From Candidatus Achromatium palustre (GTDB lineage Bacteria > Pseudomonadota > Gammaproteobacteria > Chromatiales > Chromatiaceae), in assembly GCA_001044195.1 (NCBI GenBank), contig LFCU01000238.1, forward strand, positions 1-48,412: 48,412 nt of DNA. Reading direction: 5' to 3'. Each line of letters begins with the position of its first letter. Position 1 is the first letter of the stretch. Below the pieces are notes generated by a model. That model had not been told where the DNA came from, searched no databases, and saw nothing but the letters and a program-made list of their open reading frames with translations. Below are positions 19,996-29,072 of the stretch, piece after piece. The translations under genes and the position numbers were made by a program.

Positions 19996-21420
19996 TTATT
20001 CGATAATAATTTCTGCAAAGCGTTGTCTTAAAGCTGCTTGCAACGCCTGTTTAGCCTCTTGATCACCATGCACCAAGCGAATTAACTTTGGTTTAACGCG
20101 CATCCGTTTAACGAACCGAATTAAATCCTCTTGATCTGCATGGGCGGAATAACCGCTAATGGTTTCTACGCCAGCACGAATATTGATACGTTCTCCTGCC
20201 AAATCTACATAGCCACCACTGGGACCATATTTCTGAATTGCTCGTCCTGGGGTGCCAATTGCTTGATAGCCAACAAATAGCACATTATGTTGGCTATCGC
20301 CCAACATAGCTTTAAGGTAATTAACGATGCGTCCGCCGCTGCACATACCACTTGCAGCAATAACAATAGCTGGGCGACGAGTCTTAGCCAAATAGTCTAA
20401 GGTTTGTAGATGGGTTTTGTGGTCAGCAATGGTAATAAGCTGTTCAAATGCTAGCGGATGTCGTCCTTGTTTAAGTTTACGCTGTGCTTCCCGATCCCAG
20501 TATTTTTTCAACTCTCGATATTGTTGAGTAAAACTAGCAGCCAATGGTGAATCGACAATGATCTCTATATCATCCCAAGTTAAACCTTGGGCGGCAAATT
20601 TATGCCGATATTGGTGAATAATCTGCTCCAGTTCATACAGCAATTCCTGAGTGCGGCCAATGCTAAAGGCCGGGATCAACACTGTCCCACGATCCCGTAA
20701 CGCCACTTCAATCACGTGCCTTAATTGCTGATAACGTTGAAATCGACCTACATGGCGACGATCACCATAGGTACTTTCTAACACCAATATATCAGCCTGA
20801 TAAGGAGATTTAGGAGCTGGTAATAATGGCGTATGGGTTGAACCTAAGTCACCAGAAAACAACACCCGCTCCTTACGTTTTTGTTGCTGCAAAGAAAACT
20901 CTACATAGGCTGAACCTAAAATATGGCCAGCCGGTGACAGCTTTACCTTGATACTACACCGATCTTTGCCGCCATCCATCAACGTCAGCCATTTTTTATA
21001 AGGCAATGCGACAATCTGTTTTCTAATACGCTCTAATGCTGCTGTAATCAGACGTTCATCCCTAGTCACACCAACCTTCAATGCATCTTCCAACACTAAC
21101 GGCAATAGCTGTGCTGATGCTGGTGAACAAATGATCGGGCCATTAAAACCAGCAGCCAGCAAATAGGGTATACGTCCAATATGATCGATATGGACATGAG
21201 TAACCACCAATGCCCTAACTTGTGCAATATCAAATTCAATCGCCAACTGTTCAGCATGGCTACCAGTACCAGAAACCTCCGTTCCCTGAAACAGACCACA
21301 ATCAACTAAAACGGCATCACCAATAGGCGTATTTAATTGATGACAAGAACCAGTAACTCCATCAATAGCACCATGATGAGTGATCGTAGCCAAAAAAGTA
21401 TTTAAAGCATCAGCACTCAA
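19996..21420 (-). CDS. beta-CASP metallo-beta-lactamase-fold RNase
   Basis: 474 residues, TTG start after a G-rich Shine-Dalgarno. The zinc site THVHIDH (His75, His77, Asp79, His80) is complete, with further motifs SPAGHILGSAYVEF, FSGDLGS, ESTYGDRRH, a beta-CASP domain and the C-terminal GYSAHADQEDL and VHGD of the RMMBL end. Related bacterial and archaeal proteins process RNA 3' or 5' ends. It is separated from the upstream genes by a hairpin with a T-run only 14 bases before the start. Confidence 0.9.
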   Translation of the reverse strand: MSADALNTFLATITHHGAIDGVTGSCHQLNTPIGDAVLVDCGLFQGTEVSGTGSHAEQLAIEFDIAQVRALVVTHVHIDHIGRIPYLLAAGFNGPIICSPASAQLLPLVLEDALKVGVTRDERLITAALERIRKQIVALPYKKWLTLMDGGKDRCSIKVKLSPAGHILGSAYVEFSLQQQKRKERVLFSGDLGSTHTPLLPAPKSPYQADILVLESTYGDRRHVGRFQRYQQLRHVIEVALRDRGTVLIPAFSIGRTQELLYELEQIIHQYRHKFAAQGLTWDDIEIIVDSPLAASFTQQYRELKKYWDREAQRKLKQGRHPLAFEQLITIADHKTHLQTLDYLAKTRRPAIVIAASGMCSGGRIVNYLKAMLGDSQHNVLFVGYQAIGTPGRAIQKYGPSGGYVDLAGERINIRAGVETISGYSAHADQEDLIRFVKRMRVKPKLIRLVHGDQEAKQALQAALRQRFAEIIIE

Positions 21421-21433
21421 AATCCCCCCCAGA

Positions 21434-21462
21434 AAACAAAAAAACCAGTCCTAAGACTGGTT
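21434..21462 (-). terminator. Rho-independent terminator, possible attenuator
   Basis: On the minus strand: AACCAGTC-TTAG-GACTGGTT followed by a run of T. The hairpin lies 14 bases before the beta-CASP start, leaving no room for a promoter in between. It therefore ends the upstream transcript or works as an attenuator for the beta-CASP gene. Confidence 0.8.
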
Positions 21463-21613
21463 CAGTGTATTACAATTTAATTGAAAAACATAGCTAAATT
21501 AGCTATAACCAAATTACTTTGCTTACAGATTTTGTTTCGCGCCGAGACATTATCTTTAGTGGAACACTTTTTCCAAAGTATGGTGCGCATTGCGTATCCT
21601 ACAGTTAAATTAG

Positions 21614-22113
21614 CTATGTCTTTAACTGGAATACTTTTTCTAAAGTTGTAGCATCAAGGATATTTTCGATCCAGTGTTCCAATTCATCTTGGGTTGCTTG
21701 GCTTAAACGCTCATCTACCCATTGAGGCTGGTTTATAAAGCGTTTATTGAGTAATTTCTTCAACATAGATCTGCCCTCTTCTAATCTTCCTTTTTGCATA
21801 CCCTTTTTGATGCCTATCCTCTCGACACTAGTGACATATTGCATATGTTGTCTCTCCTCAAAACTGTTTAGTTCCTGCCAGAATTTTTCGTCCTGTTCTT
21901 GCGGTAGGTGCATTACCCAATCTATGAATCGGAAAAGTTCCAAAATATCTTGCCGATTTTGCCCTTGTTCGTAAAGATGGCGTACCAATTTGAGTTTCCA
22001 TTGATAACGGCTCTGCTGATCTTTTGCGGTATCCATTGCCTTAAGATGCGCCATGACGACAGCGGCAAAGGGGTTATGGTTTGCTTCCAGTTCTGACCAT
22101 CGTACATAATTCC
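21614..22113 (-). pseudogene. 5'-truncated Rpn-family nuclease (PD-(D/E)XK, transposase-like)
   Basis: The reading frame is open upstream of the first ATG (22054) to the edge of the MITE at 22114 and encodes NYVRWSELEANHNPFAAVVM then AHLKAMDT..., a segment internal to the intact family. The N-terminal nuclease domain is missing. The rest (WKLKLVRHLYEQGQNRQDIL, RFIDWVMHLPQE and the C-terminal GMQKGRLEEG) is typical. A short remnant of another copy of the 3' end (TLEKVF) lies at about 21558-21584. Rpn proteins promote recombination in E. coli; a related intact gene is at 45366-46157. Confidence 0.8.
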
Positions 22114-22277
22114 TGATTCTACCGCTTTTTGTGGGTAATAATATCTTACGTACAAATAGCTTTATAAGTATTGATAGTACACACTTATCATACTCTTCTT
22201 GGCCATAATTTACTTTTGTTTATAATTTCATATATCATTATCAAATAGTTATATGCCCACAGAAAACGGTAAAATCA
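22114..22277. mobile_element. MITE family 1, copy B
   Basis: 164 bp in the opposite orientation to the copy at 5628-5792, with ends TGATTCTACCGCTTTTTGTG and its imperfect complement. It sits exactly between the truncated Rpn gene and the stop of the PIN-aminotransferase gene, so it marks a rearrangement breakpoint. Confidence 0.85.
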
Positions 22278-22278
22278 G

Positions 22279-23802
22279 TTATTTTATTGCTTCAGTTATT
22301 TTTAATTGTTCAAGTTTCGTTAAATAAGGATGCATAGGTAAACTAATTACCTTTTTGGCCACTTGTTCTGCTATAGTCAAGGGCAACCATAAAGGGTTGC
22401 TTTTAAACGCTGGTTGTTTATTTAAGGGAATGGGATAATGAACAGCAGTTGGAATGCCTTGCTCTTTTAATTTTTGTTGTAATTCATCACGATTCTCAAC
22501 TTGTATCGTATATTGGGCATAGACGCTAGTATTATGAGGTTCTATATAAGGTGTTGTAACAATGTCTTTTAAGGTTTCTGTATAAGCTTGCCCAATATGA
22601 CGACGTGCTTCAACTTCTTGTGGAAATATTTCGAGTTTTGCTAATAAAATAGCAGCTTGTAAAGTGTCCATGCGCCCATTAATACCAATACGAGCATGAT
22701 GATAGCGTTTATCTTGTCCATGTACTCGAATTTCACGTATGAATTTAGCTAATTCATCGTCATTGGTAAAACATGCCCCTCCATCTCCATAGCCACCTAA
22801 TGGTTTTGATGGGAAAAAGCTGGTACAGCCAATGGTGGATAAGTTACAAGATTTTCGTCCTCTATAAGTAGCTCCAAAACTTTGGGCAGCATCTTCAATA
22901 ACAGGCAAATTATACTTTTTAGCAATGGCATTTATACTATCAAACTCTGCACATTGTCCATAAAGAGAGACTGGCATAATGGCTTTAGTTTTAGATGTAA
23001 TAGCGGCTTCTATTTGATTTGGATCAATATTATAGGTGTGTGGATCAATATCAACAAAAACTGGTACTGCTCCTAATAACACAATGGTTTCAGCGGTGGC
23101 AATAAAGCTAAATGGCGTAGTAATAACTTCATTATCTGGACCAATACCGAGTGCCATCATAGCTATTAGTAGGGCATCAGTGCCGCTGGAGACGGTGATG
23201 CAATGCTTAACACCAACATAGTCTGCTAATCTTTGTTCTAACTCGGAGATTTCTGGCCCCATTATATATTTGTTATGATGGAGTACTTGCTGAATATTTT
23301 TTTCTAGTTGAGGTAGAATTTTTTGCTGTTGTGCTTTTAAGTCAATAAAATTTATGTGTTGTTTTGTGTTAAATAACGACAGGTATTTTTCTACACTGAT
23401 AACATAATGCCCACGTTTAAGAATTTTTTTATCACGAGAAATCAAACGTGCTTCTGAACCTAAACGCTGTACAGCTTGGTAAAGCTGTGCATCTTCAGGG
23501 TCAGAATCTTGAAACACATTTCCTTCTGAAGATAATGCACTCAACCAGTGTTTATCTTCAACAAACACTGACAATAACTTGCGGGCAGTTAATAAGCAGT
23601 GGGAAAACTTGTGTGCTTTATTTTGTTGACAAAGCTCAGTAGCGATAACATATTCCAGTGTTTGTACACTACCTACGTAAATCCAAATGCGGCACTTTTG
23701 TTCTTGAGCTTTATTAATTACTTCAAGGCTGGAAATAAAATGAGGCATTCGTTCGGTACATATATCAACAATGATATTGATATCCAGAAGAATATCGTTC
23801 AT
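22279..23802 (-). CDS. PIN-domain / DegT-type aminotransferase fusion
   Basis: 507 residues. Residues 1-140 form a PIN domain (LLDINIIVDI with Asp7; TLEYVIA with Glu50; DPEDAQL; SRDKK with Asp124), the fold of VapC-type RNases. From about 150 it is a complete DegT/DnrJ/EryC1/StrS aminotransferase starting INFIDLKAQQ, with SSGTDALL, EDAAQSFGA and the PLP lysine Lys333 in FFPSKPLGGYGDGG. Such enzymes transfer an amino group to keto-sugar nucleotides for surface polysaccharides, which fits the dehydrogenase and epimerase upstream. The gene overlaps a small upstream gene by 4 bp, as in TA modules. A fusion of a toxin-type domain with a sugar aminotransferase is unusual. A sequencing artefact is unlikely, because both domains are intact in one frame. 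Confidence 0.85.
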   Translation of the reverse strand: MNDILLDINIIVDICTERMPHFISSLEVINKAQEQKCRIWIYVGSVQTLEYVIATELCQQNKAHKFSHCLLTARKLLSVFVEDKHWLSALSSEGNVFQDSDPEDAQLYQAVQRLGSEARLISRDKKILKRGHYVISVEKYLSLFNTKQHINFIDLKAQQQKILPQLEKNIQQVLHHNKYIMGPEISELEQRLADYVGVKHCITVSSGTDALLIAMMALGIGPDNEVITTPFSFIATAETIVLLGAVPVFVDIDPHTYNIDPNQIEAAITSKTKAIMPVSLYGQCAEFDSINAIAKKYNLPVIEDAAQSFGATYRGRKSCNLSTIGCTSFFPSKPLGGYGDGGACFTNDDELAKFIREIRVHGQDKRYHHARIGINGRMDTLQAAILLAKLEIFPQEVEARRHIGQAYTETLKDIVTTPYIEPHNTSVYAQYTIQVENRDELQQKLKEQGIPTAVHYPIPLNKQPAFKSNPLWLPLTIAEQVAKKVISLPMHPYLTKLEQLKITEAIK

Positions 23803-23990
23803 AAATTATATTTTCCGCTTTGCTTTAGCCCTTCCAAAAAAAGTGCTTGATCTGTTAAATTGTGATCAAGTTTATTTAGTTGAGTACCTCGGATTTTTCT
23901 CATTGAAATAATCATATCTTTTATTGATTGGTCTTGAATTTTATCAAGTGGATCAATCAGTTTGGTTACGTTTGAAAATAATTTCTTCAT
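23799..23990 (-). CDS. small antitoxin-like protein coupled to the PIN fusion
   Basis: About 63 residues from MKKLFSNV (an upstream in-frame start at 24017 is possible). It is charged and helical, and its TGA overlaps the ATG of the PIN-aminotransferase gene (ATGA). In another frame just upstream lies NITITIPDEEIIFK, which looks like the first strand of a ribbon-helix-helix antitoxin, so an ancestral antitoxin may have been frameshifted. No family is certain. Position alone suggests a partner for the PIN domain. Confidence 0.5.
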   Translation of the reverse strand: MKKLFSNVTKLIDPLDKIQDQSIKDMIISMRKIRGTQLNKLDHNLTDQALFLEGLKQSGKYNL

Positions 23991-24034
23991 CAGGTATAGT
24001 AATCGTGATATTAACAATATTATGTTTATTTTAT

Positions 24035-24059
24035 CGTTTCCACGCTCTGCATGGGAACG
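24035..24059. repeat. diverged CGTTCCCACGC palindrome
   Basis: CGTTTCCACGCTCTGCATGGGAACG matches the perfect palindrome at 9650-9678 with a few changes. It separates the DUF29-like gene from the antitoxin-like gene. Confidence 0.55.
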
Positions 24060-24105
24060 TTTAGGACACGTATTAGGCCATTATTATCAATAGCTGCTAT
24101 TTCCA

Positions 24106-24558
24106 TCATACCTTCCCAGACTGAGGATAAAAATCATCATTTAACAACTGTGTAATTGAATAAGGACATTCGTCAGGAAAGGTATCAGCTTTTAAGCCTG
24201 TTTCTTCTATTGCAAGCTTCACTGAATCGGGGTAGGCAGAATTTATTCCAGTGACTAGTTGATTTTTTAGGCTTGGACTATCTTCCAATTGTTTGCGGAT
24301 TTGAATACGTTGCTCTCTAATAGAGCCACGCCAGCTACCGCTTCGTTGTTCTGGCTGAAATTGCCACTTTAATAGATGAGAAATAAGTACCATTAGATGA
24401 CTGATTAGCTCCCGTCTGTCACGTTTTGCCATACTTTCTAACTCATCAATTAAAATATCAATATCAAGTGCTTCAAAATTATGTTGTCTTAACAGATTAA
24501 TATTTCTATAAATCCAGCTATAAAAATCTTTTTCGTATTCCTCCTGTACTGTATTCAT
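24106..24558 (-). CDS. DUF29-family protein
   Basis: 150 residues. It has the DUF29 pattern: YEKDFYSWIYRNINLLRQ, DIDILIDELESMAKRDRREL, LISHLLKWQFQPEQRSGSW, and a C-terminal end with FPDECPYSITQLLNDDFYP. DUF29 proteins are helical, of unknown role, and common as multicopy accessory genes in cyanobacteria and sulfur bacteria. It lies inside the sugar cluster but seems unrelated to it. Confidence 0.85.
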   Translation of the reverse strand: MNTVQEEYEKDFYSWIYRNINLLRQHNFEALDIDILIDELESMAKRDRRELISHLMVLISHLLKWQFQPEQRSGSWRGSIREQRIQIRKQLEDSPSLKNQLVTGINSAYPDSVKLAIEETGLKADTFPDECPYSITQLLNDDFYPQSGKV

Positions 24559-24608
24559 TATGTGGCCATCAATAATTATAATGTTCCAATGGTTATTGGT
24601 TGTGATGA

Positions 24609-25619
24609 TTAAACTATTTTAAAATAATCTTGATACCACTCAACAAACTTGCCTATCCCTTCTTCAACAGAAGTTCGTGGTTTAAAACCAACATCTCGTT
24701 CCAAATCAGCCACATCCGCATAAGTAGCAGGTACATCCCCAGCTTGCATAGGCAATAGATTCTTCTTGGCTTTTTTTCCTAAGGCTTTTTCCAAAGTTTC
24801 AATATAGTACATCAATTCAACAGGGTTATTATTACCAATATTATAAAGTTGATATGGAGCTGGACTGGTACAAGGATCGGGCATGTTACCAGACCAATTT
24901 GGATTTGCTTGTGGAATTTTATCAATAACTCTTATTACACCTTCAACAATATCATCAATATAGGTAAAGTCACGTTGCATGTTGCCATTGTTATAAATAT
25001 CAATAGGTTGATCTTCAATAATACCTTTAGTGAATTTAAATAAAGCCATATCAGGTCGTCCCCATGGGCCATAAACTGTAAAAAAACGCAGTCCAGTCGT
25101 AGGTAAACCATAAAGGTGAGCATAGGTATGTGCCATCAACTCATTGGCTTTTTTAGAAGCAGCATATAGTGAAATGGGATGATCCACATTATGATGGACA
25201 GAGAATGGCATTTTAGTATTTAGGCCATACACGGAGCTAGAAGAGGCAAAAACTAAATGTTCAATATTATTATGGCGACAACCCTCTAATAGATTAACAA
25301 ACCCGATGATATTACTGTCAACATAAGCATAAGGATTTTTGATAGAGTAACGTACACCAGCTTGAGCAGCTAAGTTCATTACTTTATTAAATTTTTCTTG
25401 GATAAATAATTCTGCGACTGCGCTCCGATTTTTTAAATCCAATTTAACAAATTTAAAATTGGCTTGCCCTTTTAATTGAGCTAAACGTGCTTTTTTGAGA
25501 TTAACATCATAATAATCATTAAGATTATCAAGTCCTATAACTTCGTCACCACGCGCTAACAAATGTTTTGAAAGCTGTGAACCAATAAAACCGGCGGCAC
25601 CTGTTACCAATATTTTCAT
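24609..25619 (-). CDS. NAD-dependent UDP-sugar 4-epimerase (UDP-glucuronate epimerase-like)
   Basis: 336 residues, the length of the SDR epimerase family. It has the GAAGFIG nucleotide-binding motif (7-13), the catalytic YAASK (Tyr-x-x-x-Lys) and [15 protein letters not shown], typical of UDP-glucuronate 4-epimerases. It inverts C4 of a UDP-uronic acid to supply polysaccharide precursors. It lies 12 bases after the dehydrogenase gene, so both are very likely in one transcript and act in sequence. Confidence 0.92.
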   Translation of the reverse strand: MKILVTGAAGFIGSQLSKHLLARGDEVIGLDNLNDYYDVNLKKARLAQLKGQANFKFVKLDLKNRSAVAELFIQEKFNKVMNLAAQAGVRYSIKNPYAYVDSNIIGFVNLLEGCRHNNIEHLVFASSSSVYGLNTKMPFSVHHNVDHPISLYAASKKANELMAHTYAHLYGLPTTGLRFFTVYGPWGRPDMALFKFTKGIIEDQPIDIYNNGNMQRDFTYIDDIVEGVIRVIDKIPQANPNWSGNMPDPCTSPAPYQLYNIGNNNPVELMYYIETLEKALGKKAKKNLLPMQAGDVPATYADVADLERDVGFKPRTSVEEGIGKFVEWYQDYFKIV

Positions 25620-25631
25620 TATTTGCCTTTT

Positions 25632-26897
25632 TTATAGTTTTCCATCTGTCACATCATTTGGCAATATGGACTTAACATCATAAATCACAGAATTTTCTTT
25701 AGCCAAAACTTTAATATCCATTTCATAAAACTGCTGATGAGCCACTGCAACTACAATCGCATCATAATATTCAGTATTTAAATTTGTAATCAATTTAACC
25801 TTATACTCTTGTTTAGTTTCTTCTTCATTAGCCCAAGGATCATAAACATGAGCATTGGCACCATAGCTTTGTAATTCTTCAATAATATCTATCACACGAC
25901 TATTACGTAAATCTGGACAATTTTCCTTAAAAGTTAGCCCCATGATTAAAATATTAGAATCAGCAACATGAATGTGTTTTTGGACCATAAGTTTAATAAC
26001 CATTTGAGCGATATAACAGCCCATATTGTCATTAATCCGCCTACCAGCTAGAATTATCTGTGGATAGTAACCGACATCCATAGCCTTTTGAGTTAAATAA
26101 TAAGGATCAACTCCAATACAATGCCCACCAACTAATCCAGGTCTAAAGGGAAGAAAATTCCATTTTGAACCAGCGGCTTTTAATACTTCCAGCGTATCAA
26201 TTTCTAGCTTATTAAAGATCATAGCCAATTCATTGATCAAGGCAATATTAACATCACGCTGTGTATTTTCTATTACTTTAGCAGCTTCTGCCACCTTTAT
26301 GCTGCTGGCTAAATGAGTTCCAGCGGCAATAATACTTTTATAAACATTGTCAATAAACTTAGCTGCTTGAGGTGTAGAGCCAGAAGTAACTTTGACAATA
26401 TTTGTCAAGCGATGCTCTTTGTCTCCAGGATTAATACGTTCTGGGCTATAACCAACAAAAAAGTCTTGATTAAATTTGAGTTTGGATTCACGCTCTAAAA
26501 TAGGTACACATACTTCCTCTGTAGCCCCTGGATATACCGTTGATTCATAAACAACATAATCATTTGGGGATAATAGTTTGCCAACAGTAACGCTGGCTTT
26601 TTCAAGCAGAGTGAGATCAGGATTTTTATGTTTATCTAAAGGTGTTGGAACAGCAATAATATAAAAATTGCAGTCTACTAAATCCTTAAATTCGTGGGTA
26701 TAGTTGAGATATTGAGCTTGTTTTAATTCATCAGAAGAAACTTCACAGGTTTTATCATCTTCAGCCTTCAATTCTTGAATGCGTTGCTGTTTCAGATCAA
26801 AACCGACAGTTGAATAATGTTTACCAAATTCTACTGCTAATGGCAAACCAACGTAGCCTAATCCAATTATACCTATTTTTAGATCTCTATAAATCAT
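25632..26897 (-). CDS. nucleotide-sugar 6-dehydrogenase (TviB/WbpO-like)
   Basis: 421 residues. The N-terminal Rossmann motif is [17 protein letters not shown], the catalytic block [12 protein letters not shown] carries the active Cys, and the C-terminal UDP-binding region is [18 protein letters not shown]. It oxidises a UDP-hexose or UDP-N-acetylhexosamine to the uronic acid in two NAD+ steps. Sequence character is closer to the N-acetylhexosamine enzymes (TviB) than to Ugd, though the substrate is not proven. It overlaps the upstream gene by 11 bases. Confidence 0.9.
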   Translation of the reverse strand: MIYRDLKIGIIGLGYVGLPLAVEFGKHYSTVGFDLKQQRIQELKAEDDKTCEVSSDELKQAQYLNYTHEFKDLVDCNFYIIAVPTPLDKHKNPDLTLLEKASVTVGKLLSPNDYVVYESTVYPGATEEVCVPILERESKLKFNQDFFVGYSPERINPGDKEHRLTNIVKVTSGSTPQAAKFIDNVYKSIIAAGTHLASSIKVAEAAKVIENTQRDVNIALINELAMIFNKLEIDTLEVLKAAGSKWNFLPFRPGLVGGHCIGVDPYYLTQKAMDVGYYPQIILAGRRINDNMGCYIAQMVIKLMVQKHIHVADSNILIMGLTFKENCPDLRNSRVIDIIEELQSYGANAHVYDPWANEEETKQEYKVKLITNLNTEYYDAIVVAVAHQQFYEMDIKVLAKENSVIYDVKSILPNDVTDGKL

Positions 26898-27561
26898 CTA
26901 CAACCATCTGAAATATTTCATCTTTAATGAAAAGTAAATTTTTATAAATTTCTTTTAGTTCTGCAATTTTAGTACTGTCAAAGTTTATTGAGATAAAATA
27001 TTGGTACTTATTTTCGGCTAATTTTTCTAGTATCACAAAATTCCAAATAGCCCCAACAATATAAGCTCCTTTCATGGTTTTAAAATTATTTAATTCAACG
27101 CCCACTATAAGTTCAGCTAAGAGTTGTGGTTCTGGATGAACGTTTTCTTTGCCTTTTTTAAATTCTTGAATAAAAAAATAAGGTTTTTCTGAATACTCTA
27201 AACCTCTTGAAATTAAAAAATCGGTTATACCAGTAAGGATAAATTTTTCGGTTTGATAGGTTAGCTTTTGTTCGTAAAAATCTCTTATTTCTTTATTTAT
27301 ATCTCTAAAATCAATTCTATTTAAAATAGGCGCAATAAATTTTACTTTTAAGTCTTCTTCTTGGTAAATTCTAATAAAATTAAATTCTTTGTTGAGAAGT
27401 TCAGTTAAAAATTGGATGTCATTATCTTTAATAATTTGTTTGTTATCAAACCAATTGTCAAAAATGTCAGTTGAAAATTTTTGTTTGATATTAACTAATT
27501 GTCTTAATTCGTAGTCTCTAATTTTACTAAAATAGTAAGTAGGTATATCTTCCTTCAGCAT
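26887..27561 (-). CDS. predicted PD-(D/E)XK-type nuclease-like protein
   Basis: 224 residues, Lys- and Ile-rich. It has a likely nuclease-fold core: ITDFLISRG (Asp), FIQEFKKGK (Glu-x-Lys) and [10 protein letters not shown] (Gln), which resembles PD-(D/E)XK proteins of restriction-like type. There is no methylase or recognition domain. It overlaps the sugar dehydrogenase by 11 bases and is first in that transcript, so it is translationally coupled to polysaccharide genes. Whether it is functionally linked or an accessory hitchhiker is unknown. Confidence 0.6.
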   Translation of the reverse strand: MLKEDIPTYYFSKIRDYELRQLVNIKQKFSTDIFDNWFDNKQIIKDNDIQFLTELLNKEFNFIRIYQEEDLKVKFIAPILNRIDFRDINKEIRDFYEQKLTYQTEKFILTGITDFLISRGLEYSEKPYFFIQEFKKGKENVHPEPQLLAELIVGVELNNFKTMKGAYIVGAIWNFVILEKLAENKYQYFISINFDSTKIAELKEIYKNLLFIKDEIFQMVVDDL

Positions 27562-27654
27562 TATGGTCTAATTTTTTATCGAGTTCTATGGATTTTGAAG
27601 TATTTTCTATTAATTCAGGTTTTTGAGAATTTTCCTCTATTATCATAGGCAATT

Positions 27655-27879
27655 AGGATTCTTGTGGTTTTTTTAGGTCTTATATTAATTTCTCTAAGAG
27701 TTTGTTCAGCATTTAATACTCGTTGTTTCTAGTTGTCGCTACTTTTCCTAGTATCTCTAATCTTTATTTGTGCTGCTCGTAGTTGCTCATGTCTTTCAAT
27801 AGCTCTACCTTTCCAAGAATCACGAGAATTTCTGAATCCACGTACTTAAGCGACTGAGAGGGCTTTTAAATTCAGACAT
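27655..27879 (-). pseudogene. decayed transposase-type N-terminal remnant
   Basis: From the ATG at 27879 the frame reads MSEFKSPLSRLSTWIQKFS-stop, and the neighbouring frame continues as FRNSRDSWKGRAIERHEQL then RAAQIKIRDTRKSSDN-stop-KQRVLNAEQTLREI. The repeated SRDSWK...A..R coiled pattern occurs at the start of a family of DDE transposases. A frameshift and a stop are visible and no catalytic part remains. Confidence 0.6.
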
Positions 27880-28050
27880 TGATTATGTCCTCTTAAAATT
27901 ATGATTAAAAATTAAATATTTTGTAAAGTTTAACTGCTTTGTTATTTATTGTCAATACCCAAAATAAAATAATTATTTTAACTCGACTTTGGCCATTTAG
28001 GGTACAGCAGCAAGCCGATCAACTGGAGTTTTGCATTTTGGCCTAGCACG

Positions 28051-28132
28051 GTAGGTACGATTAGCGAAGCATAATCGTATATTCAAACAATAAAGATAAT
28101 TTGTGCGATTACACTTCGTTAATCACACCTAC
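28051..28132. repeat. long palindromic repeat (GTAGGTRCGATTAGCGAAG family)
   Basis: About 82 bp, with ends GTAGGTACGATTAGCGAAGC and ACACTTCGTTAATCACACCTAC as imperfect complements. It is nearly identical to 37009-37090, and a partial copy lies at 4504-4560. It is non-coding and dispersed in intergenic regions. Confidence 0.75.
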
Positions 28133-28239
28133 GAGCTACGAGCTGTCATTGTGCTTACCATCTAAATGTTTAATTTTATCCAATATATACAAAGCATTGC
28201 ATTCTAACAATAGCTAAATCTCCCAACAATTTTTTGCAA

Positions 28240-28524
28240 CTAGGCTACAGCAAATTCCGTATAAGGCCGTATAGTAGGATGGTGAAAAGCTAGTATAATA
28301 TCATCCTTAGGAACGCCATAGCCTAATAAATCAGTTGCCACACCCTGTTCCAGACCATCTATTTCTATCCAAAATTTTGCATTTTTAATGCGGACAAAAA
28401 CGATTGTATTCCATATCCTTTGTTTATCATTCCAGCCGATGCTATTGAGCATATAGTGATCGTGTTCTTCATCAAGCTCGACAACAATGAGAGGAATTTG
28501 ATTAGGACTTAAATTGTAAGTCAA
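28240..28524 (-). pseudogene. N-truncated XisI-like protein
   Basis: About 94 residues from a TTG codon. It matches the XisI (fdxN element excision controlling factor) pattern: MLNSIGWNDKQRIW, FWIEIDGLEQGVATDLL, GVPKDDIILAFHHP and the terminal YTEFAVA. The first 15-20 residues normally seen are missing or replaced, and the expected partner XisH is absent. The frame runs back into the brnA stop region, suggesting that the brnTA module cut into an older xisHI pair. A short functional product from the TTG start cannot be excluded. Confidence 0.7.
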
Positions 28525-28526
28525 AT

Positions 28527-28760
28527 CTAAGCATGTTCGATCTGTTCATACCAAGTAGTATCTATCTTCCTATGCTGGGTTACACAATCTTGAAGATAAA
28601 GATTAATTAGGCTTTGATATGGTATTCCTGACTCTTTTGAGATGTCTTCAAAATATTCAATCACATTCTGATCTAATGTAATTGTTACTTTACTTTGCAG
28701 TTTTGTAATGTATGGGTTGGGACGCGATTGCATTGTTGCAAGATCATATTCTGGTTTCAT
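28527..28760 (-). CDS. brnA: BrnA-like antitoxin
   Basis: 77 residues. It has the BrnA/CopG-like core VTITLDQNVIEYFEDISKES followed by GIPYQSLINLYLQDC. BrnA neutralises BrnT and represses the operon by DNA binding. Toxin comes first and antitoxin second, with a 4-bp ATGA overlap, the usual brnTA order. Confidence 0.85.
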   Translation of the reverse strand: MKPEYDLATMQSRPNPYITKLQSKVTITLDQNVIEYFEDISKESGIPYQSLINLYLQDCVTQHRKIDTTWYEQIEHA

Positions 28761-29047
28761 CTTTGCCTACCTCTATAGAATTTACTCTCATTTTTTGTGG
28801 CTTTACGAGCACTTATAATTCTGATAACGTCTCCTAAATCCCTTTCACAGTAACAAACAAGCAGCATTTTTGCTTTAGAACTTAAGCCTAACATCAAAAA
28901 ACGATTTTCTTCTAAATCTGAGTTGTCAGAATCGTAGAACTGTAACGCAAATTCATCGTAGAATACAGATTTGGCTGCCTCGAAGCTAACACCATGCTTG
29001 TTTTTATTCGATTCAGCTTTTGCCTGATCCCAATCAAATCTAATCAT
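28757..29047 (-). CDS. brnT: BrnT-like ribonuclease toxin
   Basis: 96 residues, full length. Typical BrnT pattern: FDWDQAKAESNKNKHGVSFE at the N-terminus, then ENRFLMLGLS and IRIISARKATKNESKFY. BrnT is a RelE-fold RNase. It lies 25 bases downstream of the start side of the WD40/caspase gene's 3' end, in the same direction. Confidence 0.9.
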   Translation of the reverse strand: MIRFDWDQAKAESNKNKHGVSFEAAKSVFYDEFALQFYDSDNSDLEENRFLMLGLSSKAKMLLVCYCERDLGDVIRIISARKATKNESKFYRGRQR

Positions 29048-29072
29048 CTATAGAATTTTAGCAAATATAGTT

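Noticed and set aside
22882-23850. Plus-strand frames opposite the PIN-aminotransferase
   Set aside because: Antisense to a well-supported gene; no motifs.
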